The notes under the pieces are model-generated. The model worked only from the letters and a program-made list of their open reading frames with translations. It was not told the origin of the DNA and did not search any database. This document shows, one piece after another, positions 1-18,090 of a stretch of DNA of 64,000 nt. A program made the position numbers and the translations under genes. Every line of letters begins with the position of its first letter. Within the stretch, counting starts at the first letter, position 1. Source of the DNA: Corynebacterium efficiens YS-314 (GTDB lineage Bacteria; Actinomycetota; Actinomycetes; Mycobacteriales; Mycobacteriaceae); NCBI RefSeq assembly GCF_000011305.1, contig NC_004369.1, positions 2,976,001-3,040,000 of the forward strand, given 5' to 3'.

Positions 1-48
1 CTCACTGAGGGCAACGAGGTCGAGAACGCTCAATCGTGGTTTTGCCAT
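1..48 (-). CDS. N-terminus of a luciferase-like flavin monooxygenase (partial)
   Basis: Only the first 16 codons lie in the window; the gene runs off the left edge on the minus strand. The residues MAKPRLSVLDLVALSE resemble the start of bacterial luciferase-like (LLM class) flavin-dependent monooxygenases, which often open with L-S-V-L-D-L. There is no clear Shine-Dalgarno sequence; an AT-rich TATATTTTA stretch lies about 10 nt before the ATG, which would fit a very short leader. The 45-codon gene at 84-221 lies just upstream on the same strand and could be co-transcribed. The call rests on few residues. Confidence 0.5.
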   Translation of the reverse strand, partial: MAKPRLSVLDLVALSE

Positions 49-83
49 GTCAGCCCGTAAAATATAGTCAGCTTGAGAGGCGG

Positions 84-221
84 TTACGCCTCAATCACAG
101 GAGCATCGGCATTGGCCGGGTAGAGCAGATCGAAGATGACCCGGCCGATATCTGCGGACAGCATGCCCAGGTCGGTGGCCAGAAATTCGAGAATTGGGTT
201 GATGATTACGTTGAAGTCCAT
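84..221 (-). CDS. 45-residue amphipathic small protein, function unknown
   Basis: The frame starts MDFNVIINPILEF and ends with VIEA. Codon choice is that of a normal gene here: third positions are mostly C or G (ATC, CTG, GGC, GCC), which a random antisense frame would not show. The ATG at 221-219 is preceded by TACCCT and 7 nt, the layout of a leaderless actinobacterial gene. The peptide alternates hydrophobic and acidic residues with no basic end, so it could form an amphipathic helix. Its length equals that of the corynebacterial porin PorA (45 residues) but I see no convincing sequence match. Its start codon overlaps the start codon of the divergent rluA-type gene within the tetramer CATG at 219-222. 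Existence is fairly well supported; function is unknown. Confidence 0.6.
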   Translation of the reverse strand: MDFNVIINPILEFLATDLGMLSADIGRVIFDLLYPANADAPVIEA

Positions 222-1221
222 GTCACACAGGGTAGTACAAAAGGCGAAGGCTTCGCCGCCGCTGCCCATCCGCGGCGGGTTGAACCCCTCACGGGTGATC
301 CTCCCCCGGGATGCCGAGCCCATCCCGGCCGGGGATTTCGTGGAGCATCTGATCAGCAGCCAGCGGCACCGCCACCCGCTCGATAACGCCCGGGTTCTCC
401 AGGAGCGTTTCGACGCCGGCGAGGTGGTCAACCTCTGGGGCCGGCCCTATGCCCCGGCGGACATTGTGCAGCCGGGTGAGGATATCTGGTTCTACCGCAT
501 GCCCGCCGCCGAACGCCCCATCCCCTATGAGATCCTCATCATCCACGAGGATGAGGATCTGCTGGTCGTCGACAAGCCCCCTTACCTGGCCACCATGCCC
601 CGGGGACGCCACATCACCGAGACCGCCCTGGTGAAGATGCGTGTGCTCACCGGGCATCAGGAGCTGACCCCCGCCCACCGCCTTGACCGCCTGACCTCAG
701 GTGTCTTGGTCATGGTCAAACGCCCCGAACTGCGTGGCATGTACCAGACCCTGTTTGCTCGGCGGGAGGCCACCAAAACCTATGAGGCCATCGGTGACTA
801 CCGGCCTGAACTGGTCCCCGGGGATGAGCCCCTCATCTGGGAATCCCATATTGAGAAGGTCCGGGGCCAGGTGCAGGCCTACGTGACTGACGAGGAGCCG
901 AACACCCGCACCAGGGTGGTCAGCGTGACACCCGTGACTGACGACGAACAAGCCCAGCTGGAGGCCCTGCACGGTCATCTTCCGCGGCAGGGGCGTTATG
1001 TACTGGCCCCGGAAACCGGTAAGACCCATCAGCTGCGCATCCACATGCGTGATGCCGGCGTCCCCATCCTGGGGGATCCCCTCTACCCGGTCCTCCATGC
1101 GGTTGACGATGAGGACTACACCACCCCGATGCATCTCATCGCCCGCACGCTCACCTTCATCGACCCCCAGAGCGGTGAGGAGCGCACCTTCACCTCGACC
1201 CGGTCGATGGGTTCGCTGTAA
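220..1221 (+). CDS. RluA-family pseudouridine synthase
   Basis: The 333-residue product should convert uridine to pseudouridine in rRNA or tRNA. The RluA/RsuA catalytic motif is visible as AHRLDRLTSGV around residue 147, with the catalytic Asp in HRLD, preceded by the typical VVDKPPYLATMP strand and followed by the C-terminal TGKTHQLRIHMRDAGVPILGD block. The N-terminus matches the actinobacterial subgroup that opens with a Pro-rich segment then GLNPSRV. I chose the ATG at 220 because TACGTT plus 7 nt precedes it (leaderless pattern); earlier in-frame starts would cover the divergent small gene. Two stem-loops follow, separating it from the convergent rRNA operon. Which uridine is modified cannot be read from sequence. 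Confidence 0.9.
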   Translation: MSHRVVQKAKASPPLPIRGGLNPSRVILPRDAEPIPAGDFVEHLISSQRHRHPLDNARVLQERFDAGEVVNLWGRPYAPADIVQPGEDIWFYRMPAAERPIPYEILIIHEDEDLLVVDKPPYLATMPRGRHITETALVKMRVLTGHQELTPAHRLDRLTSGVLVMVKRPELRGMYQTLFARREATKTYEAIGDYRPELVPGDEPLIWESHIEKVRGQVQAYVTDEEPNTRTRVVSVTPVTDDEQAQLEALHGHLPRQGRYVLAPETGKTHQLRIHMRDAGVPILGDPLYPVLHAVDDEDYTTPMHLIARTLTFIDPQSGEERTFTSTRSMGSL

Positions 1222-1254
1222 ATAGGAATTATCGGCCCGTGTTTTGAGCATGCG

Positions 1255-1305
1255 AAAGGGGTGGTTGTCCCAGGAGTTTGTACTCCTTGGGGCAACCACC
1301 CCTTC
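1255..1305. terminator. Stem-loop terminator between rluA-type gene and rRNA operon
   Basis: AAGGGGTGGTTG pairs with CAACCACCCCTT, with further inner pairing around AGGAGT/ACTCCT. It lies between two convergent transcription units and could end both. Confidence 0.75.
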
Positions 1306-1338
1306 AACATCCACAACCGCATAGTGGACGTGCCAAAG

Positions 1339-1382
1339 CAGGGGGTGGGGCCCGCACCACACGGCACGAACCCCACCCCCTG
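1339..1382. terminator. Second stem-loop downstream of the 5S gene
   Basis: CAGGGGGTGGGG at 1339-1350 pairs perfectly with CCCCACCCCCTG at 1371-1382 around a 20-nt loop. It is the first hairpin met by RNA polymerase leaving the 5S gene on the minus strand. Confidence 0.7.
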
Positions 1383-1398
1383 ATCAATCATTAAGTTG

Positions 1399-1517
1399 TT
1401 GGTCGGCGGTCACCTACTCTCCCACACCCTCCCGAGTGCAGTACCATCAGCGTAACCAGGCTTAGCTTCCGGGTTCGGAATGGGACCGGGCGTTTCCCTG
1501 CTACTATCACCACCGAC
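1399..1517 (-). rRNA. rrf: 5S ribosomal RNA (copy 1)
   Basis: The minus strand reads GTCGGTGGTGATAGTAGC through the conserved CCCATTCCGAACCCGGAAG loop to GGTGACCGCCGACC, whose ends pair. Ends are estimated from the helix I pairing to within a few bases. Confidence 0.95.
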
Positions 1518-1642
1518 ACACCTATCACGGTGCACCAACCCAACCATGTTGGGCGTGTTGTGCCAGACACTGCATAGTGGACGCGAACAACGTGTTCAAA
1601 TTGTGTGTTACATAAGCGCTTTAACATACCCCAACACCATTA

Positions 1643-6617
<4,975 letters not shown>

Positions 6618-7225
6618 ACGACACACAATGTGTGTGTCAGGGCGTGAAAAGCCCGATAACCCAGCCAAACAAACAACCACCACAACCGACAAGGTTCATG
6701 GTGGTCTGGCTTGTTCAACCAAAAATAATGGTTAAAAAGTTAAAACAAAACCCGGTTCCCGCCTGTCCCGACGGGGAAAAGCACCATGGGAACCGGTGTG
6801 TCGTAAAAAAAATATAACCATGCACACAATCAACCAGACACCCCGATGGGGCCTGGTCCATTATTTACAGTGGTAGGAGGTAATGCTCCCCCACCACCCG
6901 GCATGACCACCCCACCACGTATGGCGGGGTACGACAAACATAAAATAAATGGCACACTATTGAGTTCTCAAACAACATTCGCACACCCCGAACCCGCAAC
7001 CGTTGTATGGTGGTTGGTGCTCGTTGGCAGCTTGATCAACGTTACTCACCGTGATCATCGAAGTCAAAACGCTGTTTCTCAGTCGATGTGGTGGTGTTCG
7101 TTGGGGTCAGCACCTGTTGTCCTACCGCCGCAGACTCCAGTGCTTCACTGGGCGGGGCGTTGTCGGTCGCGCTGACTGGTATTAATCTACACAGCCCACC
7201 GGTAACCCACAAACCCCCAGCTCAC
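6618..7225 (-). promoter_or_regulatory. rRNA operon leader with P1, P2 and boxA-like antitermination element (copy 1)
   Basis: No protein gene is apparent. On the minus strand P1 has TTTGTG (7208-7213), an 18-nt spacer and TAGATT (7184-7189). P2 is closer to consensus: TTGACT (7063-7068), a 17-nt spacer and TAACGT (7040-7045). Further down, TTGTTTGAGAACTCAATAG (around 6958-6978) matches the leader element conserved in actinobacterial rRNA operons, near the boxA antitermination/processing signal. All three are repeated in copy 2. Confidence 0.75.
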
Positions 7226-7423
7226 GCCACCAAATGCCGGGGCAGTCGGGCGTCGACAAGCCCCACGCCCACAACGCGACATCCCGAAGGCAACGAGCCT
7301 GGGTAACATTCAACCCCCGAGCCTCGATTAATGATCCTACCAATTGGCCATTTTTGACTGTAGAGTGATTCATAACGCAGCTATCCGGCTAGATTCTGCA
7401 CGTCACAGAAACTGAGGAACACA

Positions 7424-8265
7424 TTGTTTACAATCACTGGTTTCGCCGATGAGATCGCCCATGATCTCGATGAACAGATTGCGCTCCCAGAAGCTCAACA
7501 TCACCCACGTTGAGTTCCGCAGCGCATGGGGAACAAAGGTACTGGATCTTTCCAGGGAGGAACTGGAGTCAGCCAAGTCGAAGCTCGATGATGCCGGCAT
7601 CTCACTATCCGCGATGGGTTCCGATCTGGGGAAGATCAACATCACCGACCCCCTTTGAGGATCACCTGGAACGGGCTCGTCATGCAATTGAGGTGGCGAA
7701 GTTCTTCGGCACGGACTACATCCGTCTGTTTTCTTTCTTCATCCCTGAAGGTGACAACCCGGATGACTACCGCGACGAGGTGCTCTCCCGTACCCGTGCA
7801 GTGGTCGCTCTCGCGGAGGAAGGAGGCATCACTCTCCTCCATGAGAATGAGAAGGGTATCTATGGGGATTCCCCCCAGCGGGTCAGGGATCTGATGGCCA
7901 GCATCGATTCCCCCCGCTACCGCGCGATCTATGATGCCGCGAATTATGTCCAGACCGGCTTCAGGCCTTTCGATGAGTCCTGGCCGGTAGTCAGGGACTA
8001 TGTCGATTACATCCATGTCAAGGATGCCACGGTCCCGTCGGCCGATCACCCCATCGGCGTCATCAAAACCGCCGGCCAGGGCGCCGGCCAGTATCCTGAG
8101 CTTCTCGCGGAGCTGCACCGGAATGGTTTCGAGGGTTTCCTCTCCATCGAACCGCACCTCGGCAACTTCGATGAGTTCGGTGGGTTGTGTGGCCCCGATC
8201 TGTGGACCAGCGCCTATGACGCCTTGACCGCCATCCTCAATGACCTCGATATCCGATACAACTGA
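7424..8265 (+). pseudogene. Sugar-phosphate isomerase/epimerase (xylose isomerase-like TIM barrel), two frameshifts
   Basis: Joined across frames, the product would be about 280 residues, the usual size of the IolE/AP-endonuclease-2-like TIM barrel family. It would begin FTITGFADEIAHDLDEQIAL from a TTG at 7424 preceded by GAGGAAC, continue as LNITHVEFRSAWGTKVLDLS, and end with the conserved YVDYIHVKDA and EGFLSIEPHL segments, which hold metal-binding residues. The first frame break lies at about 7490 (CTCCCAG where CTCCAG restores the frame), the second at about 7652 (GACCCCCTTTG where one C fewer restores it). Both are +1 slips in short C runs, so decay is likely but assembly error is possible. 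The next gene, a dehydrogenase, probably acted in the same sugar or inositol pathway. Confidence 0.8.
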
Positions 8266-8276
8266 GGGTTACGCAT

Positions 8277-8608
8277 ATGAGAAATGCTGCGCTTGTGGGA
8301 TGTGGCGATGTCGCAATCGTGCACTGGGAGGCCATCGAGGCGCTGGGTGATGAGCTCGGTATCCGCCTGGTGGCGGTGGTTGACTCCGATCCGGAGGCCG
8401 CCCGGGCCTTCTCCGCTCAGACCGGGGCACGGGCATACGGAAGCCTGACAGAGCTCCTGGCCGCAGGGACGGTTGAGGTCGTCCACATCACCACCCCACA
8501 TGATCAGCATATTGAGCTGACATCGGAGGCCCTGGCCAGTGGTGCCCATGTCATCCTGGAGAAACCCCTGGCCCATGAGGTTGCCGAGGCCCGGTCAAGC
8601 GTCCATTT
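8277..8608 (+). pseudogene. Gfo/Idh/MocA oxidoreductase, N-terminal fragment truncated by an IS
   Basis: The start MRNAALVGCGDVAIVHWEAI carries the GxGxxA dinucleotide-binding turn of this NAD(P)-dependent sugar dehydrogenase family, and the HVILEKPLAHEVAEA segment holds the signature EKP catalytic motif near residue 98. After about 110 residues the match stops at the left end of the IS256-family element (8609). Intact members have about 330-390 residues, so the catalytic domain is lost. It follows the isomerase pseudogene by 11 nt in the same direction, as in many sugar-catabolism operons. TGAGGG upstream of the ATG may be the ribosome-binding site. Confidence 0.85.
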
Positions 8609-9945
8609 GAGTGGTGTATCCGTCAGCCCGACTCAGTGGGGATTAGCTGACTGATGGCCACCGGTTTCTACGCCACGATCGCCTCCCTCAAGCTCGCGGA
8701 GAGATCAGCGTCAACCGCATCGGCAGTCACCTTGGTCAGCATCGCGGCCGTGTCTTTCAGGACGCCGAGTTGCATATAACGCCGCTGCTGGATCCAGTCC
8801 TCATGTGGCTACTGCCAACACCGCCCCGACCAGGCGAACCACTAAGTCCCGGTCAGGAAAGATCCCGACCACGTTCGTGCGCCGGCGGATTTCCTTGTTC
8901 AACCGCTCAGTCAGGTTATTCGACCACACCTTGGTCCACGCAGCCTTCGGAAACGACGTGAAGCTCAGGATCTCGTCCAACGCCTCTTCCAGGTGGGCGG
9001 CGGCCTTCGGCAGCGTCGGCTCCAGCATGTCTACGACCCATCGGGCCTGGGCCCATGTCTTATCTGGGGTGTCCTGGTCAAAAATGGATGGAAACATCGT
9101 GCGCGCCCACTTCCACTCCGACCGGGGCACGACGTCGGATAGGTTCTTTGCAGAATGGGTCCGACACCGCTGCCAGGATGCGTCGGGAAACACATCCCCG
9201 ATGGCGTGCGAAATCCCGCAATGGGCGTCACTGGTGATCAACCCGACCGCAGTCAGTCCGCGGGCCTTGAGATCCCGGAAAAACCCGGTCCAGGACGAGG
9301 TCGACTCGGCGGTAGCGATCTGCAAGCCGAGCATCTCCCTAAACCCTTCCGCATTGATCCCGGTGGCCAGCAACACCGAGCATTTGACGACGCGTGCGCC
9401 TTCGCGGACCTTGATGGTCAGCGCATCGGCAAAGACGTATAAATACGGGCCAGCATCCAGCGGGCGAGTCCTAAAGTCTTCGACCATCTGATCGAGGTCT
9501 TTGGCCATATTTGATACCTGAGATTTCGACATGCCGGTGATCCCGAGGGATTTCACGAGGTCATCCATCCGGCGGGTCGACACGCCTTTCAGGTAGGCGG
9601 TGGCCACCGCTGAGGTGAGTGCGGATTCGACGCGAGTGCGGTGTTCCAGCAGCCAGTCGGGGTAGTAGGAACCCTGGCGTAGACGCCGTACTCGGCTCCG
9701 CAGACCTGGTCGGCCTGGGCGGAAAGCAGCAGGTTGATGGTGTCCTGAAGCATCTGCCGCATCAGGTCCGGGGAGGCTTGGGCCAGTAGGTCGTCAATGT
9801 AGCCGGTCGGGTCGATAGAATGAGGCGCAGAGGCCATCGTGGATTGTCCTTTCGAGGATGTGTGGTAACTGAGTCGAAAGGTACCGCGGTGGCCTCCCTG
9901 TGTTGCTGATCAGGGTGCTCACCGTGCGGTAGCTGTACACCACTT
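8609..9945 (-). mobile_element. Degenerate IS256-family insertion sequence
   Basis: The element is about 1.34 kb. The left end reads GAGTGGTGTA (8609-8618) and the right end TACACCACTT (9936-9945), so AGTGGTGTA is shared in inverted orientation. The outer flanks (CGTCCATTT on the left, TAGAAGACG on the right) show no target-site duplication. The enclosed transposase is broken. The right flank is not the continuation of the interrupted oxidoreductase, which suggests deletion or recombination after insertion. Confidence 0.8.
8668..9837 (-). pseudogene. IS256 (mutator) family transposase, frameshifted with internal deletion
   Basis: The N-terminus ([16 protein letters not shown]...[17 protein letters not shown]) and a long central block with the IS256 signature ([18 protein letters not shown], then [26 protein letters not shown]) are clear. 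Between GAEYGV and [15 protein letters not shown] roughly 34 residues are missing compared with relatives, at about 9680, and the frame changes there. A second break at about 8803 separates VGAVLAVAT from [16 protein letters not shown] residues are partly present (D of TSDAH, E of LTERLNKE), but the protein cannot be made in one piece. Confidence 0.88.
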
Positions 9946-10122
9946 TAGAAGACGTAACCTCTTCTCCCGCAGAGAACAACCTAGGGCAGTGAAGAGGTGT
10001 CATCTCGACGCTGCATGGTTCCAGTTCCGAAAGTCGGGCCAAGGACAGGGAGTAGGGCCACACGGGGAGGGAGATCTATCGTTTGTCCACGGGCCCTCCC
10101 GGTCTCAGTACAACGACAAAAA

Positions 10123-10179
10123 GGGGCTGGGGTGGGTAAGGAAAAGGGAATGATCCTTTTCCTTACCCACCCCAGCCCC
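10123..10179 (-). terminator. rRNA operon 2 terminator with 25-bp perfect stem
   Basis: GGGGCTGGGGTGGGTAAGG plus AAAAGG (10123-10147) pairs without mismatch with 10155-10179 around a 7-nt loop. On the minus strand it is followed by TTTTTGTCGTTG, a U tract. It is the second hairpin after 5S copy 2. Confidence 0.85.
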
Positions 10180-10200
10180 CTGGAGTACAGAAACACAAAA

Positions 10201-10249
10201 GCACTGATGGTGCGGGGACACACCATGTGTGTCCCCGCACCATCAGTGC
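10201..10249 (-). terminator. rRNA operon 2 terminator with 22-bp perfect stem
   Basis: GCACTGATGGTGCGGGGACA plus CA (10201-10222) pairs perfectly with 10228-10249 around a 5-nt loop; TTTTGTGTTTCTG follows on the minus strand. It is the first hairpin after 5S copy 2. Confidence 0.85.
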
Positions 10250-10273
10250 ACATATATTCTTCTTGTTAAGTTG

Positions 10274-10392
10274 TTGGTCGGCGGTCACCTACTCTCCCAC
10301 ACCCTCCCGAGTGCAGTACCATCAGCGTAACCAGGCTTAGCTTCCGGGTTCGGAATGGGACCGGGCGTTTCCCTGCTACTATCACCACCGAC
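10274..10392 (-). rRNA. rrf: 5S ribosomal RNA (copy 2)
   Basis: The sequence is identical to copy 1 over the gene as far as I can read. Ends are set by the helix I pairing. Confidence 0.95.
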
Positions 10393-10517
10393 ACACCTAT
10401 CACGGTGCACCAACCCAACCATGTTGGGTGTGTTGTGCCAGACACTGCATAGTGGACGCGAACAACGTGTTCAAATTGTGTGTTACATAAGCGCTAAAAC
10501 ATACCCCAACACCATTA

Positions 10518-15494
<4,977 letters not shown>

Positions 15495-16107
15495 ACGACA
15501 CACACATAAACGTGTGCGCCAGGGCGTGAAAAGCCCGATAACCCAGCCAAACAAACAACCACCACAACCGACAAGGTTCATGGTGGTCTGGCTTGTTCAA
15601 CCAAAAATAATGGTTAAAAAGTTAAAACAAAACCCGGTTCCCGCCTGTCCCGACGGGGAAAAGCACCATGGGAACCGGTGTGTCGTAAAAAAAATATAAC
15701 CATGCACACAATCAACCAGACACCCCGATGGGGCCTGGTCCATTATTTACAGTGGTAGGAGGTAATGCTCCCCCACCACCCGGCATGACCACCCCACCAC
15801 GTATGGCGGGGTACGACAAACATAAAATAAATGGCACACTATTGAGTTCTCAAACAACATTCGCACACCCCGAACCCGCAACCGTTGTATGGTGGTTGGT
15901 GCTCGTTGGCAGCTTGATCAACGTTACTCACCGTGATCATCGAAGTCAAAACGCTGTTTCTCAGTCGATGTGGTGGTGTTCGTTGGGGTCAGCACCTGTT
16001 GTCCTACCGCCGCACACTCCAGTGCTTCACTGGGCGGGGCGTTGTCGGTCGCGCTGACTGGTATTAATCTACACAGCCCACCGGTAACCCACAAACCCCC
16101 AGCTCAC
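15495..16107 (-). promoter_or_regulatory. rRNA operon leader with P1, P2 and boxA-like element (copy 2)
   Basis: P1: TTTGTG (16090-16095), 18 nt, TAGATT (16066-16071). P2: TTGACT (15944-15949), 17 nt, TAACGT (15921-15926). The TTGTTTGAGAACTCAATAG leader element is at about 15840-15860. Just upstream of mature 16S (about 15500-15525) the two leaders differ by a small block replacement. No protein gene is apparent. Confidence 0.75.
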
Positions 16108-16156
16108 ACCACCAAACAGACCAACCACCCCATGAAGACCCAGCGGCCCCTGGTGA

Positions 16157-16531
16157 TCATTTGTAGAGCCCCCTACTTTCCGCGACCTGTTCCAACAGGG
16201 TCTGCACACGTTGCCGGGGGATGCCGAGCTTGGCGGCTTCGTCGACAAGCGGCACCACGTATGTTGCGGCAAATTCGCGTTGGCGTCGCTGGAGGATGAT
16301 GTCGCGCGCACCTGCGGTGACAAACATGCCAACACCCCGCCGCTTCTCCAGCACCCCGGTATCAATAAGGAGGGACAGTCCCCTGCGGGCGGTCGCCGGG
16401 TTGATCCGGTGGAAGCTGGCCAACTCATTCATGGACGGGGCCCGCTCCCCCACCTTCAGGGATCCGTCCACGATGGTGTCTTCCAATAACAGTGCAATCT
16501 GCCGGAAGAGCGGGGCAGTGTTCTCATTCAT
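16157..16531 (-). CDS. GntR-family regulator of the short YtrA type
   Basis: The 124-residue product has an N-terminal winged helix-turn-helix (PLFRQIALLLEDTIVDGSLKVGERAPSMNELA shape, then INPATARRGLSLLIDTGVLEKRRGVGMFV) followed by only about 45 residues. This short helical tail is typical of YtrA-subfamily GntR proteins, which usually sit first in an operon with ABC transporter genes and repress it. Here no transporter follows; the next thing downstream is the rRNA operon 2 promoter region, so the regulator looks orphaned. A perfect palindrome 24 nt upstream (16555-16578) is the likely autoregulatory operator. The ligand is unknown. Confidence 0.88.
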   Translation of the reverse strand: MNENTAPLFRQIALLLEDTIVDGSLKVGERAPSMNELASFHRINPATARRGLSLLIDTGVLEKRRGVGMFVTAGARDIILQRRQREFAATYVVPLVDEAAKLGIPRQRVQTLLEQVAESRGLYK

Positions 16532-16554
16532 CGACTACCGCAACCCCCCTCATT

Positions 16555-16578
16555 GGTTAGTTACTCAGGTAACTAACC
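16555..16578. promoter_or_regulatory. Perfect palindromic operator, probably for the GntR regulator
   Basis: GGTTAGTTAC, 4-nt centre TCAG, GTAACTAACC: 10-bp arms with no mismatch. It lies just upstream of the gntR-type start, where YtrA-type operators (GT-rich arms with AC-rich partners) are found. Binding by this protein is inference. Confidence 0.7.
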
Positions 16579-16749
16579 CTAGATATGTCTCCGGCCCCAT
16601 ACAAGCCCCCGGGATCGCTGCGCGACATGCTTTCACGTGCTTTGAAAAACCCGACCACGGTTTATCCACTGTAAATAGACGCGAATTTACTGAATAAGGC
16701 ATGCTTAAGTAAACAGATTTATAACTCAACAGAATCGGAATTAGGAGCC

Positions 16750-18018
16750 ATGCTTGAACGCACACAGGTATTCGTGGACACGTCGTACCTCCTCGCAAGC
16801 TTTTACAACTCTTGGGAGACAGGCGCACGCGCCCAATTAGAAATCGACCTCCCCGAGGTAGTCGGGGTTTTAGGAAGGATGATAGAACAACAACTCAAAC
16901 AGCCTGTACAGAGGCAGATGTGGTACGACGGAATCCCGGATTCCGGACCACACCGTTATCAGCGCGCCCTGCGCACCTGCGACGGGGTACAGCTGCGGGC
17001 CGGCCAGCTGATCGAATGGGGTGAGCGTCGTACGCAGAAGGCCGTGGACACCCGCCTCGTGGCGGACCTGGTCCTGGCTGGCGTGCGGGGCCAGTGCTCG
17101 GATATCGTGCTCGTCTCCGGTGATGCCGACATGATCCCCGGCGTCCAGGAGGCCACCAACGCCGGTGTCCGGGTCCATCTCTATGGGTTCGGCTGGGATT
17201 CCATGTCCTCCCAGCTGCGCCACTGCTGCGACACGACCACCATCCTGGACCCCCGCGAGGACTTCGCGGACTGCATGCAGCTGCAGGTCCTGGAGGGGCC
17301 GGTGCCCCCGGCGGTGCGGGTCAAGCCCATCGGGGATGCGGAGCCACTGGAAGAACCCGGTCTCACCCCGGTGCCCAATGCGAATGGCGAGATGCCGCCA
17401 GCACCGCCCACCAGCCCGGACCCGGCAGAAGACAGCTCACAGGCGGAGCAAACCGAGCCAGCTGAGCCGACCGGCAAGCCCACCCCGGCGACCATCGCCT
17501 CAACCCCCAAACCAGGTCCCGTGCCCGGACCTGTTCCCGGCGCGCCCAGGCCGAGTCCGTCGACAAGCACCCCCGACCCGGTCGTGCCGGCCGAACCGCC
17601 GCTGCCTCCCGCGGATGACGCCCCCTCACCAGTCGAGGAGGAGATCAAGGAGCAGGTCGACCAGGACAAGTCGAAGGCCATCCCGAACCCCTCGATGATG
17701 GCTCCCCGGCGCAAACTGCGCTCCCGTTATGTGCCCCTGCCCAATGAGGTGTGGGCCTCGGCGGGTTTCCAGACCCCCTATGACGTGGGGCAGCAGTATG
17801 CGTCCTGGTGGTTTGAGCATGCCGCCACGCCGGAGCAACGGGACCAGGCGCATCTGCTCTCCGGTGGCGGTCTGCCCCCCGAGATCGATCGTCCCCTGTT
17901 GCAGTTCGCATGTGAGACGCTCCATGAGTACACGCTCACGGAATCGCAGCGTGTGAGCCTGCGCGATGGTTTCCACTCCGGGATCCGTGGTGTGCTGCTC
18001 AACATGCACGACAACTAA
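16750..18018 (+). CDS. NYN-domain (PIN-like RNase) protein with proline-rich linker
   Basis: Residues about 5-170 form an NYN/DUF88 domain: VFVDTSYL at the start supplies the first acidic metal ligand, KAVDTRLVADLVLAG the second, and DIVLVSGDADMIPGV the third (GDxD). Such domains are related to PIN nucleases and are predicted to cut RNA. Residues about 200-310 are a Pro/Glu/Thr-rich disordered linker, and the last 100 residues form an all-helical domain I cannot name. AGGAG precedes the ATG at good spacing. It stands alone, followed by a strong terminator. Catalysis is inferred from conserved acidic residues only. Confidence 0.85.
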   Translation: MLERTQVFVDTSYLLASFYNSWETGARAQLEIDLPEVVGVLGRMIEQQLKQPVQRQMWYDGIPDSGPHRYQRALRTCDGVQLRAGQLIEWGERRTQKAVDTRLVADLVLAGVRGQCSDIVLVSGDADMIPGVQEATNAGVRVHLYGFGWDSMSSQLRHCCDTTTILDPREDFADCMQLQVLEGPVPPAVRVKPIGDAEPLEEPGLTPVPNANGEMPPAPPTSPDPAEDSSQAEQTEPAEPTGKPTPATIASTPKPGPVPGPVPGAPRPSPSTSTPDPVVPAEPPLPPADDAPSPVEEEIKEQVDQDKSKAIPNPSMMAPRRKLRSRYVPLPNEVWASAGFQTPYDVGQQYASWWFEHAATPEQRDQAHLLSGGGLPPEIDRPLLQFACETLHEYTLTESQRVSLRDGFHSGIRGVLLNMHDN

Positions 18019-18040
18019 CCACGCCGGCTGATCCCAGCAC

Positions 18041-18081
18041 AGAGGCCGTCACCCGATGAACCACATCGGGTGACGGCCTCT
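18041..18081. terminator. Bidirectional terminator between nyn gene and pspA
   Basis: AGAGGCCGTCACCCGATG (18041-18058) pairs perfectly with 18064-18081 around a 5-nt loop, an 18-bp stem between two convergent genes. Confidence 0.9.
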
Positions 18082-18090
18082 GGTGTCTGT

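Larger units (their letters stand above)
9946..10265. other. Intergenic spacer between IS256 remnant and rRNA operon copy 2
   Basis: No gene is supported. The right half holds two large stem-loops (listed separately). The left half, 9946-10120, shows nothing I recognise. Confidence 0.6.

Noticed and set aside
7270..7375. tRNA-like stretch (CAATTGGTAGGATC followed by GGGTTGAATGTTACCC) upstream of rRNA operon 1
   Set aside because: I could not pair an acceptor stem, an anticodon stem or a normal T arm; resemblance is limited to a D-loop-like TTGGTAG.
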